Source: Streptococcus oralis (GTDB lineage Bacteria > Bacillota > Bacilli > Lactobacillales > Streptococcaceae). Taken from it: DNA of 64,000 nucleotides. The number at the start of each line of letters is the position of its first letter. Positions within the stretch are counted from its first letter, which is position 1. A program made the translations under genes and the position numbers. The stretch spans positions 1,757,001 through 1,821,000 of the forward strand of contig NZ_CP079724.1 in assembly GCF_019334565.1 (NCBI RefSeq), given 5' to 3'. Shown piece by piece: positions 27,429 to 36,234 of this stretch. The notes beneath the pieces were generated by a model. That model ran no database searches and had not been told where the DNA came from. It saw only the letters and a list, made by a program, of their open reading frames with translations.

Positions 27429-27899
27429 TTATTTTTCTGTTTCTAACTCATACAAATCTGCAATGATCGCTGCGACCTTTTTAATATCTCCCAGCATGCC
27501 ACGCATTTCAAAGTCTGCTAGGACCGGGAAGCCAAAACGCTGGCTATACTGCTTGGCTGTTAGGCAGTATTGATTGTTAAAATTGCGATTACCAGATCCC
27601 ACTACCCCAAAACACTTACTAGCATTGTCTCCATAAGCGATAAAGTCGCCCACTGGAGTCGTTAGAATCTCAACATCGCCGTTATCGACACCATTTCCAC
27701 CTTCCAGATAGGTCGGCAAGAAAGCGACATAGGGATGTTCCATTTCAAAGAATTCTTGGCCTTCCTTAACCAAATCCTTGATATGGATTTTTTGGACCTC
27801 AATTCCCTCATACTGAGACAAGAGATAGTCCTTGAGTCGGGTTACAAAACTCTCTGTATTCCCACTCAGACTGATATACACTAGGGATATTTTTTTCAT
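27429..27899 (-). CDS. nrdI: NrdI flavodoxin-like ribonucleotide reductase activator
   Basis: A 156-residue flavodoxin-like protein that supplies the oxidant for assembling the Mn cofactor of class Ib ribonucleotide reductase. The FMN-binding loops SLSGNTESF near residue 9, PTYLEGGNG and [11 protein letters not shown] are intact. The start at 27899 has GAGG upstream; the longer in-frame start lies inside the neighbouring terminator region. nrdE, nrdF and nrdH are not nearby, so it is an orphan copy in this window. Confidence 0.9.
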   Translation of the reverse strand: MKKISLVYISLSGNTESFVTRLKDYLLSQYEGIEVQKIHIKDLVKEGQEFFEMEHPYVAFLPTYLEGGNGVDNGDVEILTTPVGDFIAYGDNASKCFGVVGSGNRNFNNQYCLTAKQYSQRFGFPVLADFEMRGMLGDIKKVAAIIADLYELETEK

Positions 27900-27927
27900 G
27901 TTGACCTCGATTTTTTGTTTACGATTT

Positions 27928-27967
27928 AAAAAAGAACTACCAAGATTGTAACTTGATAGTTCTTTTT
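27928..27967 (-). terminator. Terminator after the four-helix membrane protein gene
   Basis: Minus-strand stem AAGAACTATCAAG/CTTGGTAGTTCTT with one G-U pair, followed by TTTTT. Confidence 0.85.
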
Positions 27968-27976
27968 TGTCAATAC

Positions 27977-28510
27977 TTAGACAACTTCTTCTGCTTCGAC
28001 TTCTTCGGCCAAATCTTTTTGTTGGCGCCACATCTTGTAAAAGACTAAGGCTAAAAAGAGAACATTGATAATGATGAACAAAATATTCGTTCCTTGTGCT
28101 AGTGCTCCCATTCCTAGGCCGAGGGTAGAATCTTTGATTAATTGAACCGCATCTTGAACGTTCATATAGCTATAAACCAAACCAACAATCGCTAGTAGAA
28201 CATAGCCGATATAAGCATAGTTTGCAAATTGCACATTTTTACGTACGAGAAATACAAAAGCTACTACAACTAGAACTGCAGATAAGACAATCAACAACGT
28301 ATTAAAAATAGAGTGCGATGACGCTGTTACTTGGTAAGTATAGTTGACTGTGTCTTCTAATTGCTGGGCAGTAAGGGACCCGCTATTCGCCAAGCTAGCA
28401 CGAAGCACATCTTTACTTGGCAATGGACTCAAGATTCCAAATAATGACATAGATGAAATAAGGGCTGATAGGACTAACAATACCCAAAGATAAATAGGAT
28501 TCTTTTTCAT
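27977..28510 (-). CDS. Membrane protein of unknown function
   Basis: A 177-residue protein with four predicted helices (about 8-28, 70-92, 103-122, 140-162) separated by an outside loop with a Gln/Asn/Thr-rich stretch, and an acidic tail ([11 protein letters not shown]). The start is at 28510, because the upstream ATG (28522) overlaps the GGAGG that serves this one. No family recognised. It lies directly downstream of the two-component system and may be part of the same unit. Confidence 0.7.
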   Translation of the reverse strand: MKKNPIYLWVLLVLSALISSMSLFGILSPLPSKDVLRASLANSGSLTAQQLEDTVNYTYQVTASSHSIFNTLLIVLSAVLVVVAFVFLVRKNVQFANYAYIGYVLLAIVGLVYSYMNVQDAVQLIKDSTLGLGMGALAQGTNILFIIINVLFLALVFYKMWRQQKDLAEEVEAEEVV

Positions 28511-28568
28511 GTTTTCCTCCATAAGATATTTTGAACATTATAGCATTTTTTGTACAGGAATACAACTT

Positions 28569-29855
28569 TTACAAGCTGGTTTCAACCTGTTTCCGATAAG
28601 CTTTCGGTGATTTTCCGCACAATTTACGGAAAACCTTGTAGAAATATCCAACATTACTGTAGCCAACTGCATAGCAAATATCTTCGATACTATCACTGGT
28701 CGAAAGCAAGAGTTGTTGCGCCGCCTTAATTCGCTGTTTATTGAGCAATTCCGCAAAAGTCGAGTTGGTTTCCCTCTTGATCAGCTGACCGAGATAGACA
28801 GGATTGATAAAGAGATCCTTGCTAATATCCTTAAGCGAGAGCTCTTTCTGATAATCACGCCCAATCACCTCCAGAACGCTCACTACATTTTCATTCATGC
28901 GGTACTGGCCAAAGAACTTGGTCAAGGTGTCCTTGATATAGGCAACCAATTCTTCAAAGGTGTTAATGGCATGAATAGCTTTTACAATCTCGGTCATATC
29001 ATCTGCTTTTAGGTGTTCAAACAAATGAAAGACATCCATGACAAACTGGGTGAAGAGCTGCTTCGTGATGGCCACGCGCGGGGTATTTTCCAAGACGAGC
29101 TTCTCTAGCAGGGTTAATTCTTCGATGATTTGATTGATATTCCCTTGGATAATCACCCGATAAATCGGCTCGTAATAAGCAAACAAACTCTCGGATTTTT
29201 CTAGATTGACTGAACCGTAGAAAAGGGCTTTTTCTGCGTTGATTTTCCATTTTTCAAAGGCTTGTTGGTAGGGTGCTCCAAAAGGCGTTACTACGATTCC
29301 ATCTAGTGGTTGATCAGAGATAAAAATCTGCCAGTCTTGCCCCAAAACATAGTAAGGAATGGTAAAAGAGCCTTGCTTTTCCTTTGAAAGTCCTATCCAC
29401 CAGTTTTCTCTACCTGCTAAGAAACTGATAAAGGCTTCTTCATCTAATTCTTGACTGAGGGTCTGACTTTGTTCCACCTTTTCCTGAAGCTGCTGCGCAA
29501 TTTTTTCTAATAAATTGCCCAACTCCACCTTGTCTACTGGCTTGACCAGATAATCCACGACACTAAGGTTCATGGCTTTTTTAACGTACTCAAACTCCTG
29601 ATAACCAGACAGCAAGATATAATAGGTATCTGGAAGTAGCTCTTTCATTTCCCTAATCATCTCAAGTCCGGTCTTATCTGGCATGTTGACATCGGAAATG
29701 ACCACATCTACTGGATTTTTCTTAATATAGTCCAAAGCATCATCTGCGTGATTAGCTGTTGCGACGACTTGCATATCCCATTTTTCAAAGGGGATTAATC
29801 GCTTGAGCCCCTCTGTCACCATGTACTCATCGTCTACTAATAAAACTTTATACAT
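28569..29855 (-). CDS. Response regulator with AraC-type output domain (YesN-like)
   Basis: A 428-residue regulator. The N-terminal receiver has the acidic pair DDEY, phosphoacceptor Asp in VVISDVNMPDKTG near residue 55, and Lys in VKPVDK near 105. A central linker of 200 residues is followed by two AraC-type helix-turn-helix motifs (DISKDLFINPVYLGQLI and IEDICYAVGYSNVGYFYKVFRK). It pairs with the adjacent kinase 11 bp upstream, corresponding to what is called TCS07 in pneumococcus. In related systems targets are sugar or glycan uptake genes; here unknown. Confidence 0.9.
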   Translation of the reverse strand: MYKVLLVDDEYMVTEGLKRLIPFEKWDMQVVATANHADDALDYIKKNPVDVVISDVNMPDKTGLEMIREMKELLPDTYYILLSGYQEFEYVKKAMNLSVVDYLVKPVDKVELGNLLEKIAQQLQEKVEQSQTLSQELDEEAFISFLAGRENWWIGLSKEKQGSFTIPYYVLGQDWQIFISDQPLDGIVVTPFGAPYQQAFEKWKINAEKALFYGSVNLEKSESLFAYYEPIYRVIIQGNINQIIEELTLLEKLVLENTPRVAITKQLFTQFVMDVFHLFEHLKADDMTEIVKAIHAINTFEELVAYIKDTLTKFFGQYRMNENVVSVLEVIGRDYQKELSLKDISKDLFINPVYLGQLIKRETNSTFAELLNKQRIKAAQQLLLSTSDSIEDICYAVGYSNVGYFYKVFRKLCGKSPKAYRKQVETSL

Positions 29856-29866
29856 TTCTACCCTTT

Positions 29867-31537
29867 CTATTCATCCTGGATAGTGATATGGTAACGAACA
29901 CCTTCTTGCTCAGCTGACTCTACACTGATTTGGTAGCGATCCCCAAAGTAGAGAACAAAGCGTTCGTGTACATTTACTATTCCAATTGATTGCCGCTCCC
30001 CACTATAGCTTGCCTCGTGTTCAAAACTTCGCTGAGCTAATTTTTCTTGCAAGCTAGCTAGTTTCTCAGCGGGCATTCCCCGACCATTGTCTTCCACTAG
30101 GATTTCAACGAAGCCTTGGCCCTTCAAAGCTTTGATACTGATGACATTATCCGTTCTGCGATGGTCAACACCATGGGCAAAGTAGTTTTCTACTAATGGT
30201 TGGAGTGTAAATTTTGGAATCCTCATTTCTTCCAATTCTGGTGCAATCTTGAAACCATAGGCAATGGATTTAGGATAACGTACCATACAGAGATAGCTAT
30301 ATTTTCGGCAAAATTCCAACTCTTGCTTCAAGGTCGTTTCCCTCTCGTCAGAGATATTGTTGCGTAACAAGCTGCTAAATTCATAGATAATATCTGCCAG
30401 TTCATCCTGACTTTGCATGACGGTATACATCCGTAAAAACTCTAGAGTATTGTACATAAAGTGAGGATTGATTTGAGCCTGTAGGGCTCGCATATTGGCA
30501 TCTTTTTGACTGAGCTCTAGCTGATAGATATCGTGGATATTTTTTTCCAGGCGATCCAACATATCATTGGTTGTTTCTGCAATGAGAAGCAACTCTTGGT
30601 CTTTTTCAGAGGTATCGATTCGAAGGCCTTCTTCTCCTTGAGCAATCACCTCGATCGAATCTACTAGGTCTACGACCTGCTTTTGGTAATTTGAAAAAGT
30701 CTGTCTAAGGGTCACGTACAAAATGATGATAAAGAGAATACTTAGCCCAATAATGACAGCTGAACTCGTCAAAGTTCCTGTAAGAACAAAATTTTTAGGA
30801 ACAGCAACTCGAACCTGATAACCGTGAGAGGTGACACCTACAAACCAGTTTTCTCGCTCGGCTGATACCTTCTCCCCAATATGGAACATCTCGGTCTCAA
30901 AAGGCGAAGTTACTGTTACAGCCATTGGGATATGACCCCGAGTATTGTCAATAGCGCCATGTAAAACATCTGGGGATAGGGAGATATAAATCACTCCTAA
31001 ATCCTTGTCAGACACAGGATCGGAAACAGGAATGGCAAAACTATTGGCTGTTGGCTTAAAATCCTCCGCAGGAACTTTCTCTCCACTGCGTTTTTCTCTA
31101 GTCGAAACATATACTTCCTTGTAGTCCTGAAGAACAATAGCCACTCCAGTCACAAAATCATTCCGAACATAGAGGTCATCAATATTTTCATACAGGGAAA
31201 CCGAGATATAAGGCGAAGTTTTACGCTCTAATTGCCAATAGAAATAGTCTGGTGTGCTGAGACTGAAATACTTGTAAATCCCTTCGATGCGGGCCTGAAT
31301 TTCAACCAAAGACTGAGCAAGTCGGGTTGACTCTCTGTGATAATATTCCACTTCACTCACTGTCCGAGTGGTCACACGTTCTGCAACCCGTTGGGCCTCT
31401 TTCTCACGCGAGTCCCAGTCAGCATACGATAGCATAATCGCAAAACTAGCAATGACCACGATCATAACCAAACTATAAATCTGCAAAAGAGAGTGAAGCC
31501 AAAACTGCTTCATTCTATTTTGTCGCCAATTTTTCAT
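29867..31537 (-). CDS. Sensor histidine kinase, YesM-like (LytS/His_kinase type)
   Basis: About 556 residues: a membrane helix near the N-terminus, a long extracellular sensing domain (about 40-250), a second helix (VIIGLSILFIIILYVTL), a HAMP linker, the phosphoacceptor region QAQINPHFMYNTLEF and an ATPase domain (VEDNGRGMP). The start is uncertain: ATG 31537 gives a basic N-terminus before the helix, ATG 31513 comes just after the upstream stop, and neither has a strong ribosome site. It overlaps the DUF624 gene by 23 bp with the choice made here. Confidence 0.87.
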   Translation of the reverse strand: MKNWRQNRMKQFWLHSLLQIYSLVMIVVIASFAIMLSYADWDSREKEAQRVAERVTTRTVSEVEYYHRESTRLAQSLVEIQARIEGIYKYFSLSTPDYFYWQLERKTSPYISVSLYENIDDLYVRNDFVTGVAIVLQDYKEVYVSTREKRSGEKVPAEDFKPTANSFAIPVSDPVSDKDLGVIYISLSPDVLHGAIDNTRGHIPMAVTVTSPFETEMFHIGEKVSAERENWFVGVTSHGYQVRVAVPKNFVLTGTLTSSAVIIGLSILFIIILYVTLRQTFSNYQKQVVDLVDSIEVIAQGEEGLRIDTSEKDQELLLIAETTNDMLDRLEKNIHDIYQLELSQKDANMRALQAQINPHFMYNTLEFLRMYTVMQSQDELADIIYEFSSLLRNNISDERETTLKQELEFCRKYSYLCMVRYPKSIAYGFKIAPELEEMRIPKFTLQPLVENYFAHGVDHRRTDNVISIKALKGQGFVEILVEDNGRGMPAEKLASLQEKLAQRSFEHEASYSGERQSIGIVNVHERFVLYFGDRYQISVESAEQEGVRYHITIQDE

Positions 31538-32129
31538 GAATACTTTCATAAATAGGTTCCAACATATCACTGATAAAGAAATGCCATATTCCAATTCCTA
31601 CAAAAAAGAGCAAGGCAGGCATATAATAACCAACTCCTACAAGGAGAGCGGACCCGAGTAAAACCTTGGTGATCGCAGGTAGGCTCATAAAAATCCCGAT
31701 AAGGGACAGTTTCAAGGTATTTTGGTAGGATAAATCAAAGTACACCTGAAGTTTCAAGGACACAGTATAGGCTAGAAAGACAAGAGCAACTACAAGGACA
31801 TTGAGAAAGGTCGCCAAGAGGTGGAAAATCGTCTGGTGGGGCAATTGAACTAGAAGGTATAAACCATAAACTAGGACAAGATCCACAAACACAAAACTAT
31901 AGAAAGCCAGATTACTCTTGACAAAATTGCTCTTATACAATTCCCAAGCTTCCTTCAAATGGTAGGCTCGATAGGTATACCCATGCTCCGCATACAAACT
32001 CATAAGAGTTGCACTAGCTGGGGCCAAACCAAAGATCACTCCTCCTGCTAGTGTTAATAGCCAGAAATAAGCCGTCGCAATCATTCCCAAAAAGATACGA
32101 TTAAAGACGAATTCTAGAAATTTTCCCAT
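31515..32129 (-). CDS. DUF624 (YesL-type) membrane protein
   Basis: A 204-residue protein with five to six helices. The N-terminal block FNRIFLGMIATAYFWLLTLAGGVIFGLAPASATLM is typical of DUF624/YesL. YesL proteins usually accompany YesMN two-component systems, as here, and may help sensing or transport. It is first in the three-gene order DUF624-kinase-regulator. The function is not established. Confidence 0.83.
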   Translation of the reverse strand: MGKFLEFVFNRIFLGMIATAYFWLLTLAGGVIFGLAPASATLMSLYAEHGYTYRAYHLKEAWELYKSNFVKSNLAFYSFVFVDLVLVYGLYLLVQLPHQTIFHLLATFLNVLVVALVFLAYTVSLKLQVYFDLSYQNTLKLSLIGIFMSLPAITKVLLGSALLVGVGYYMPALLFFVGIGIWHFFISDMLEPIYESIHEKLATK

Positions 32130-32201
32130 GCTACTCTCCTTAAACTAACGATGTAACTATTATATCATATTTCAAACGTTTTCAAAAATATAGAACTCCC
32201 A

Positions 32202-32230
32202 TTTACAATCCTCAAAAAGCGTGATACAAT
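32202..32230 (+). promoter_or_regulatory. Promoter of the MptD-like gene
   Basis: TTTACA (32202-32207), 17 bp, extended -10 with TACAAT (32225-32230). Confidence 0.7.
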
Positions 32231-32262
32231 TGGTTTTGTTAATTCGCATCAAGGAGATTCTC

Positions 32263-32832
32263 ATGAAAAAAAATATCTTAACCACCCTCTTGGCCGCCGT
32301 CCTCTACTTTCTCTGTGTAGGGATTGGAGTCTTCCTAGGACACCTGGTCGACCAAACAGGCAATATGTTCTACGCACCTGCCTTTTCTGCCCTTGTCGGT
32401 GGCAGTGTCTACATGCTTCTTTTGACGAAGGTCCCTCGTTTTGGCGCCATCACCACTCTAGGACTTTTTATGGCACTTTTCTTCCTAGCTAGCAAGCATG
32501 GCGCTGGTGCCTTTCTCCCAGGACTCGCTTGTGGTCTTGCAGCAGATGCCATCGCTCGTCTCGGAAACTACAAAGACCGAATCAAAAACACCCTCTCCTT
32601 CCTCGTCTTTGCTTTTAGCACAAGTGGCCCTATCTTCCTCATGTGGATCCGTCCCAAAGCTTACGTGGCTACCTTACTTGCGCGTGGGAAATCCCAAGAA
32701 TACATCGACCGTATCATGGTCGCTCCAGAGTTGGACAAAATCCTTCTCTTTGTTTCAAGCATCCTCCTAGGTGCCTTGATTGGTGCTGTGGTTGGGCAAT
32801 TTCTAAGTCAAAAAATAGCTGATAAACTATAA
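32263..32832 (+). CDS. MptD-family putative ECF transporter S component
   Basis: A 189-residue membrane protein with about six helices and the block SALVGGSVYMLLLTKVPRFG, as in MptD-like ECF substrate-binding subunits. These capture vitamins or similar small molecules and normally work with an energising module (EcfA, EcfA', EcfT). No such genes are adjacent, so it would use a shared module encoded elsewhere. The start at 32263 is supported by AAGGAG. Substrate unknown. Confidence 0.72.
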   Translation: MKKNILTTLLAAVLYFLCVGIGVFLGHLVDQTGNMFYAPAFSALVGGSVYMLLLTKVPRFGAITTLGLFMALFFLASKHGAGAFLPGLACGLAADAIARLGNYKDRIKNTLSFLVFAFSTSGPIFLMWIRPKAYVATLLARGKSQEYIDRIMVAPELDKILLFVSSILLGALIGAVVGQFLSQKIADKL

Positions 32833-32835
32833 GAT

Positions 32836-32877
32836 AAAAGCCCTGAAGACTAGCTATGCCTAGTTCCAGGGCCTTTT
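32836..32877. terminator. Bidirectional terminator between MptD-like and DltX-like genes
   Basis: GCCCTG (32840-32845) pairs with CAGGGC (32867-32872), with a further CTAG-type pairing inside; TTTTT on the plus side and TTTT on the minus side. Confidence 0.78.
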
Positions 32878-32888
32878 TGTATACAATC

Positions 32889-33047
32889 CTAAAATTCACT
32901 ATAGATAAATTCTTGAATATTCGAAAAATCGGTCACAAAACAGTAAATTACGATGCTCAAGATAACCGTATAAAAAAATAGTGTCCACAAGATTAAACGA
33001 TGTGTGTTAGTTAGCTTGGTTTGCAAATTTGTAAAGTTCTTTTTCAA
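32889..33047 (-). CDS. DltX-like membrane microprotein
   Basis: A 52-residue frame read from TTG at 33047 to TAG at 32889, overlapping the end of the DltD-like gene in another frame. It has a basic N-terminus (KKNFTNLQTKLTNTHR), one membrane helix (LILWTLFFYTVILSIVIYCF) and ends in EFIYSEF. DltX of dlt operons is a ~50-residue single-span protein ending in the motif FIYNEF, whose tyrosine carries D-alanine during transfer to teichoic acid. The match of size, topology and terminal motif, next to DltB- and DltD-like genes, is the evidence. The start is uncertain: there is no ATG, the upstream GGATGGAAG could serve as ribosome site, and TTG at 33026 is an alternative. Confidence 0.72.
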   Translation of the reverse strand: MKKNFTNLQTKLTNTHRLILWTLFFYTVILSIVIYCFVTDFSNIQEFIYSEF

Positions 33048-34179
33048 CTTCCATCCATCCTTTCACTCCAACGTGCATCACGTCAAATAAAAAGTAATCA
33101 TCATACTCTCTGTTTCCATAGTTTAATACGGTTGCACCATGACTTTTTGCGACATCTTCTATTTTTTTATAAGTTTTTTCTCGCATCTCTCTTGAGACAC
33201 CAGTGTAGTCATTCCATTTCCCGTTTACTGGGAAAATAATAACCTCAACTTCAATGCCCAATTCTTTAGCAACCGTCAAGAAAAGTTCCATATCTGAATA
33301 TTCTGGTGACTCTAGGTAGCTCAAATCTTTATTAGAATCTTTTAGCGATGCATAGCGATCTTTTAAGTAAGTATTGTAGTAGTTATTATCAACAGCATAG
33401 TCATTATTGTCTGTTTTCTTTTTGACCTCTTCCACAAACTGAGCCGTCATTTTCTCCCAATCATAGTCTGGGGTTTTGTCTCCTAGTGAAGGATAATCTG
33501 ATTTCTCATGATTTTCATAAAATTTTCGTTTGAGCTTAAAGGAATACATCGCGTTATCTAACTCTAATAGTTTTTTATCAACAATGGTTCCTTTTCCATC
33601 TATGAAATAACTTTTGTATTTTTTGTAGATGTCGTTTTGTTGCTTGTTTCCTTTGGTAATCTCGATAATGCGATTGATTAGTTTTTCTTTCGTTTCTTTA
33701 CTAATCTTGTCATTATCTAGCATGTGGAAAATATGTTCCTGAGAAGCCTTGTTCAAAAAGGCATCTTGATGGGTCCCATCTTTTTCAAACCACTGAACAG
33801 ACTCTACTATAGCTACTTTTCGCTTACTCATAGATCCTTCAATAGAGCCCAAGGTCGTAGCCTGAATGATGTTTTGAGAATAACTGGTCCCAATCTGCAT
33901 GATATTAAAATCGTTGTAGTTAAAAATTTTATTTGGATGATAGTCTTCATTTATCGTCGCAACCAACTCTGAGGAACCCATTAGAACCAGTGTCTTGGGA
34001 GTAATATTGCTTGTCAGAATATCTCTACTTTTATACTTTTCATATGAGGTGCTGTATCGAATACTGTTATCCTTGACTTTATAATAACCATCAATCTTCT
34101 TGACATACGTCACATTTAAAAGGGCAAGCGTCGCAATTACGAGCACAAGCGATAGTAAAAATGCTTTTAATTTAATCAT
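33007..34179 (-). CDS. DltD-like extracytoplasmic acyl-transfer protein
   Basis: A 390-residue protein with an N-terminal membrane anchor (about 5-23, LLSLVLVIATLALLNVTYV) and a large outside domain. The SGNH-like DltD motifs are present: LVLMGSSELVA near 67 with the Ser, and FLFDVMHVGVKGWMEVE near the C-terminus with Asp and His. DltD acts with DltB to put D-alanine on teichoic acids. This copy lies next to a DltB-like MBOAT and a DltX-like peptide, but dltA and dltC are absent, so donor and target may differ. The middle is Lys/Asn/Asp-rich, AT-rich compared with neighbours. Confidence 0.83.
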   Translation of the reverse strand: MIKLKAFLLSLVLVIATLALLNVTYVKKIDGYYKVKDNSIRYSTSYEKYKSRDILTSNITPKTLVLMGSSELVATINEDYHPNKIFNYNDFNIMQIGTSYSQNIIQATTLGSIEGSMSKRKVAIVESVQWFEKDGTHQDAFLNKASQEHIFHMLDNDKISKETKEKLINRIIEITKGNKQQNDIYKKYKSYFIDGKGTIVDKKLLELDNAMYSFKLKRKFYENHEKSDYPSLGDKTPDYDWEKMTAQFVEEVKKKTDNNDYAVDNNYYNTYLKDRYASLKDSNKDLSYLESPEYSDMELFLTVAKELGIEVEVIIFPVNGKWNDYTGVSREMREKTYKKIEDVAKSHGATVLNYGNREYDDYFLFDVMHVGVKGWMEVEKELYKFANQAN

Positions 34180-34226
34180 CTCGTTTTATCCTATCCCTTC
34201 GATCTAGCCGATTTCTTTTCAATCTC

Positions 34227-35381
34227 TTATCTCTTTAAAATCGTCAGTAAGATTTTATAGGGTTCACCTGAAAAGATAAAGAAACCAATCATAACCAAAT
34301 TCATGGTCACAAACCAACTTAGTAGCTTATACCAGTTTTTGTTTTTATTTTTCTTATAAAAATTGCTTTTCTTTTGATACACTTCAAATCCAGCCATCAA
34401 GACACCATGATAAAAACCATAGACAATGTAACTAACACTAAGACCATGCCAAAAACCCATGACCAACATATTGACCATATAGGCATAGGTTGCATTGTGT
34501 AGTCTATTTTTAAACCATTTTTTCCTGATAACCTGCATCAATACTCTTGAAAATACAAAATCTCTCAACCAGGTCGACAAGGTGATATGCCATCTGGTCC
34601 AGAAATCTTTGATATCGACACTCAAGAAAGGTTTGTTAAAGTTCATTGGTGTCTGAATACCTAGAATATTACTACTTCCAACGGCCATTAGACTATAGCC
34701 TGCAAAGTCAAAGAACAGATACAAGGTATAGAGGTACATATACTTGATTGAGTAAACGACTGTGCCAGTATTATTTAGAGCGAGTAACATCTGGTAAACA
34801 TAGGTTGATAAAACAATCTTGTAAAGGAGGCCTAGAACGATACGATACACACCGTCCCCTGCTAACTCTAGATACTCTTTCCGGGGCATGACCTCATTTA
34901 TCTCTTTTAAAAATCTCCTACTCCGATCAATTGGACCAGCACTAACTGTTGGGAAAAAGAGCAAAAACTGTAGATAATCTTTTACACTGATATTTTCTTT
35001 GATTAAGCCATCCGATATCTCTAGCATGATCTGAATGGTCTTAAAGGACATGTAAGAAATTCCAATAAAGGCCAACAAATGCAGAGAAGTCAGGGCAAAG
35101 ACTTTATTGATCACCAAAGGAAGAATGGAAAGGAAAACCAGTGGTTTCAGCCACTTTGCCTCTATCCGCTGTGCTAGAAAAACCAGAAAATACTGGTAAA
35201 CGATAAAGGCGAGCAAATAGACAATCATCGCTCGACTCTTACCATAGATAGCTCCTGCAAATAAGAGGGAGAGCGCCAAAATATAGTAGTCTTTACGTTT
35301 TTCAAAAAAGTTTACCACAAAACCAATCAGTAAAACTACAGATAAGAGAAGGAAAAACTCATTCCCCTCGAAATAATTCAT
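34227..35381 (-). CDS. DltB-like MBOAT membrane acyltransferase
   Basis: A 384-residue protein with about eleven helices. The MBOAT core is clear: FLLFFPTVSAGPIDRSRRF, DFWTRWHITLSTWLRDFVF, and the catalytic His in MGFWHGLSVSYIVYGFYHG near residue 310. DltB moves an acyl unit through the membrane onto wall polymers. The start is ATG 35381 with AAAGGAG ten bases upstream; an in-frame TTG at 35390 is too close to that site. It heads the accessory trio with the DltD- and DltX-like genes. Confidence 0.86.
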   Translation of the reverse strand: MNYFEGNEFFLLLSVVLLIGFVVNFFEKRKDYYILALSLLFAGAIYGKSRAMIVYLLAFIVYQYFLVFLAQRIEAKWLKPLVFLSILPLVINKVFALTSLHLLAFIGISYMSFKTIQIMLEISDGLIKENISVKDYLQFLLFFPTVSAGPIDRSRRFLKEINEVMPRKEYLELAGDGVYRIVLGLLYKIVLSTYVYQMLLALNNTGTVVYSIKYMYLYTLYLFFDFAGYSLMAVGSSNILGIQTPMNFNKPFLSVDIKDFWTRWHITLSTWLRDFVFSRVLMQVIRKKWFKNRLHNATYAYMVNMLVMGFWHGLSVSYIVYGFYHGVLMAGFEVYQKKSNFYKKNKNKNWYKLLSWFVTMNLVMIGFFIFSGEPYKILLTILKR

Positions 35382-35456
35382 ACCAGCCAAACTCCTTTAC
35401 ATTATCATCCCTTCTACAGCAAACTTTCTGATTTGCTGATTGAGGGACCTTTATTT

Positions 35457-35465
35457 ATTATAGCA
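35457..35465 (-). promoter_or_regulatory. Extended -10 promoter of the Dlt-like trio
   Basis: TGCTATAAT on the minus strand (TATAAT = 35457-35462), 76 bp before the MBOAT start. A leader hairpin AGCAAA/TTTGCT lies between. Confidence 0.65.
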
Positions 35466-35511
35466 TATTTCTAAAAAGAAGCTTTATCCTTCTTGCATTT
35501 CGGTGAGAAAA

Positions 35512-35536
35512 CAAAAAGGAGTCCCGTTGAACTCCG
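35512..35536 (-). terminator. Terminator of the methionine uptake operon
   Basis: GGAGT/ACTCC hairpin (35518-35535) followed on the minus strand by TTTTTG. Confidence 0.7.
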
Positions 35537-35540
35537 TCCA

Positions 35541-36233
35541 TTATTTATGACTTAGTTTCTTAGTCAAGAAATCTCCCAAGAACTGGATTGTAAATATAAT
35601 CAAAATGATAATGATGGTTGCCAAGATAGTCACATCGTGATTGTAGCGGTTAAATCCATAAGCGATGGCTACGTTACCGATACCACCAGCTCCAACTGCT
35701 CCCGCCATAGCTGTTTCTCCAACAAGGGAAATCAAGGTCACTGTCGTCACACGAATCAAATCTGGAAGACCTTCTGATAGATAAACACCCACGATGTCCC
35801 AGAAGGTCGCTCCACTAGCCTGCGCCGCCTCAATGACACCACCATCTAGCTCAGCCAAGACCACCTGCACCTGACGGGCAAAGAAGGCAAAGACCGCAAA
35901 AGAAAGTGGGACAAGGGCTGCATTTGGCCCGATGCTCGTCTTGACGATTAAGTGAGACAGTGGCGACATGATTGCCAAGAGGATGATGAAAGGAACCGCG
36001 CGGAAAATGGAGGTAATCTTGTCTAAAATCCAAAAGATAACCTTATTTTCCAAAACACCACCTGGCGCTGTCAAGACGAGGAAAAGACCTGCCACCAGCC
36101 CCAAGAATCCTCCGATGATGAAGGAAAGAACTGTCATATAAAGAGTTAGGTAGATAGCCGTTCCCCAGCCTGCCTGACCAGCCCAGCCCATCTTGTAGAC
36201 ATTTGGTAAGTAAGTTTGAATCAACTCTGTCAT
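35541..36233 (-). CDS. metP: Methionine ABC transporter permease
   Basis: A 230-residue permease (MetI type) with five to six helices and the EAA-like loop GVIEAAQASGATFWDIVGVYLSEGLPDLIR that contacts the ATPase. It starts one base after the metN stop. Together with MetN and MetQ it imports methionine. It is last in the operon metQ-M20 peptidase-metN-metP. Confidence 0.92.
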   Translation of the reverse strand: MTELIQTYLPNVYKMGWAGQAGWGTAIYLTLYMTVLSFIIGGFLGLVAGLFLVLTAPGGVLENKVIFWILDKITSIFRAVPFIILLAIMSPLSHLIVKTSIGPNAALVPLSFAVFAFFARQVQVVLAELDGGVIEAAQASGATFWDIVGVYLSEGLPDLIRVTTVTLISLVGETAMAGAVGAGGIGNVAIAYGFNRYNHDVTILATIIIILIIFTIQFLGDFLTKKLSHK

Positions 36234-36234
36234 T

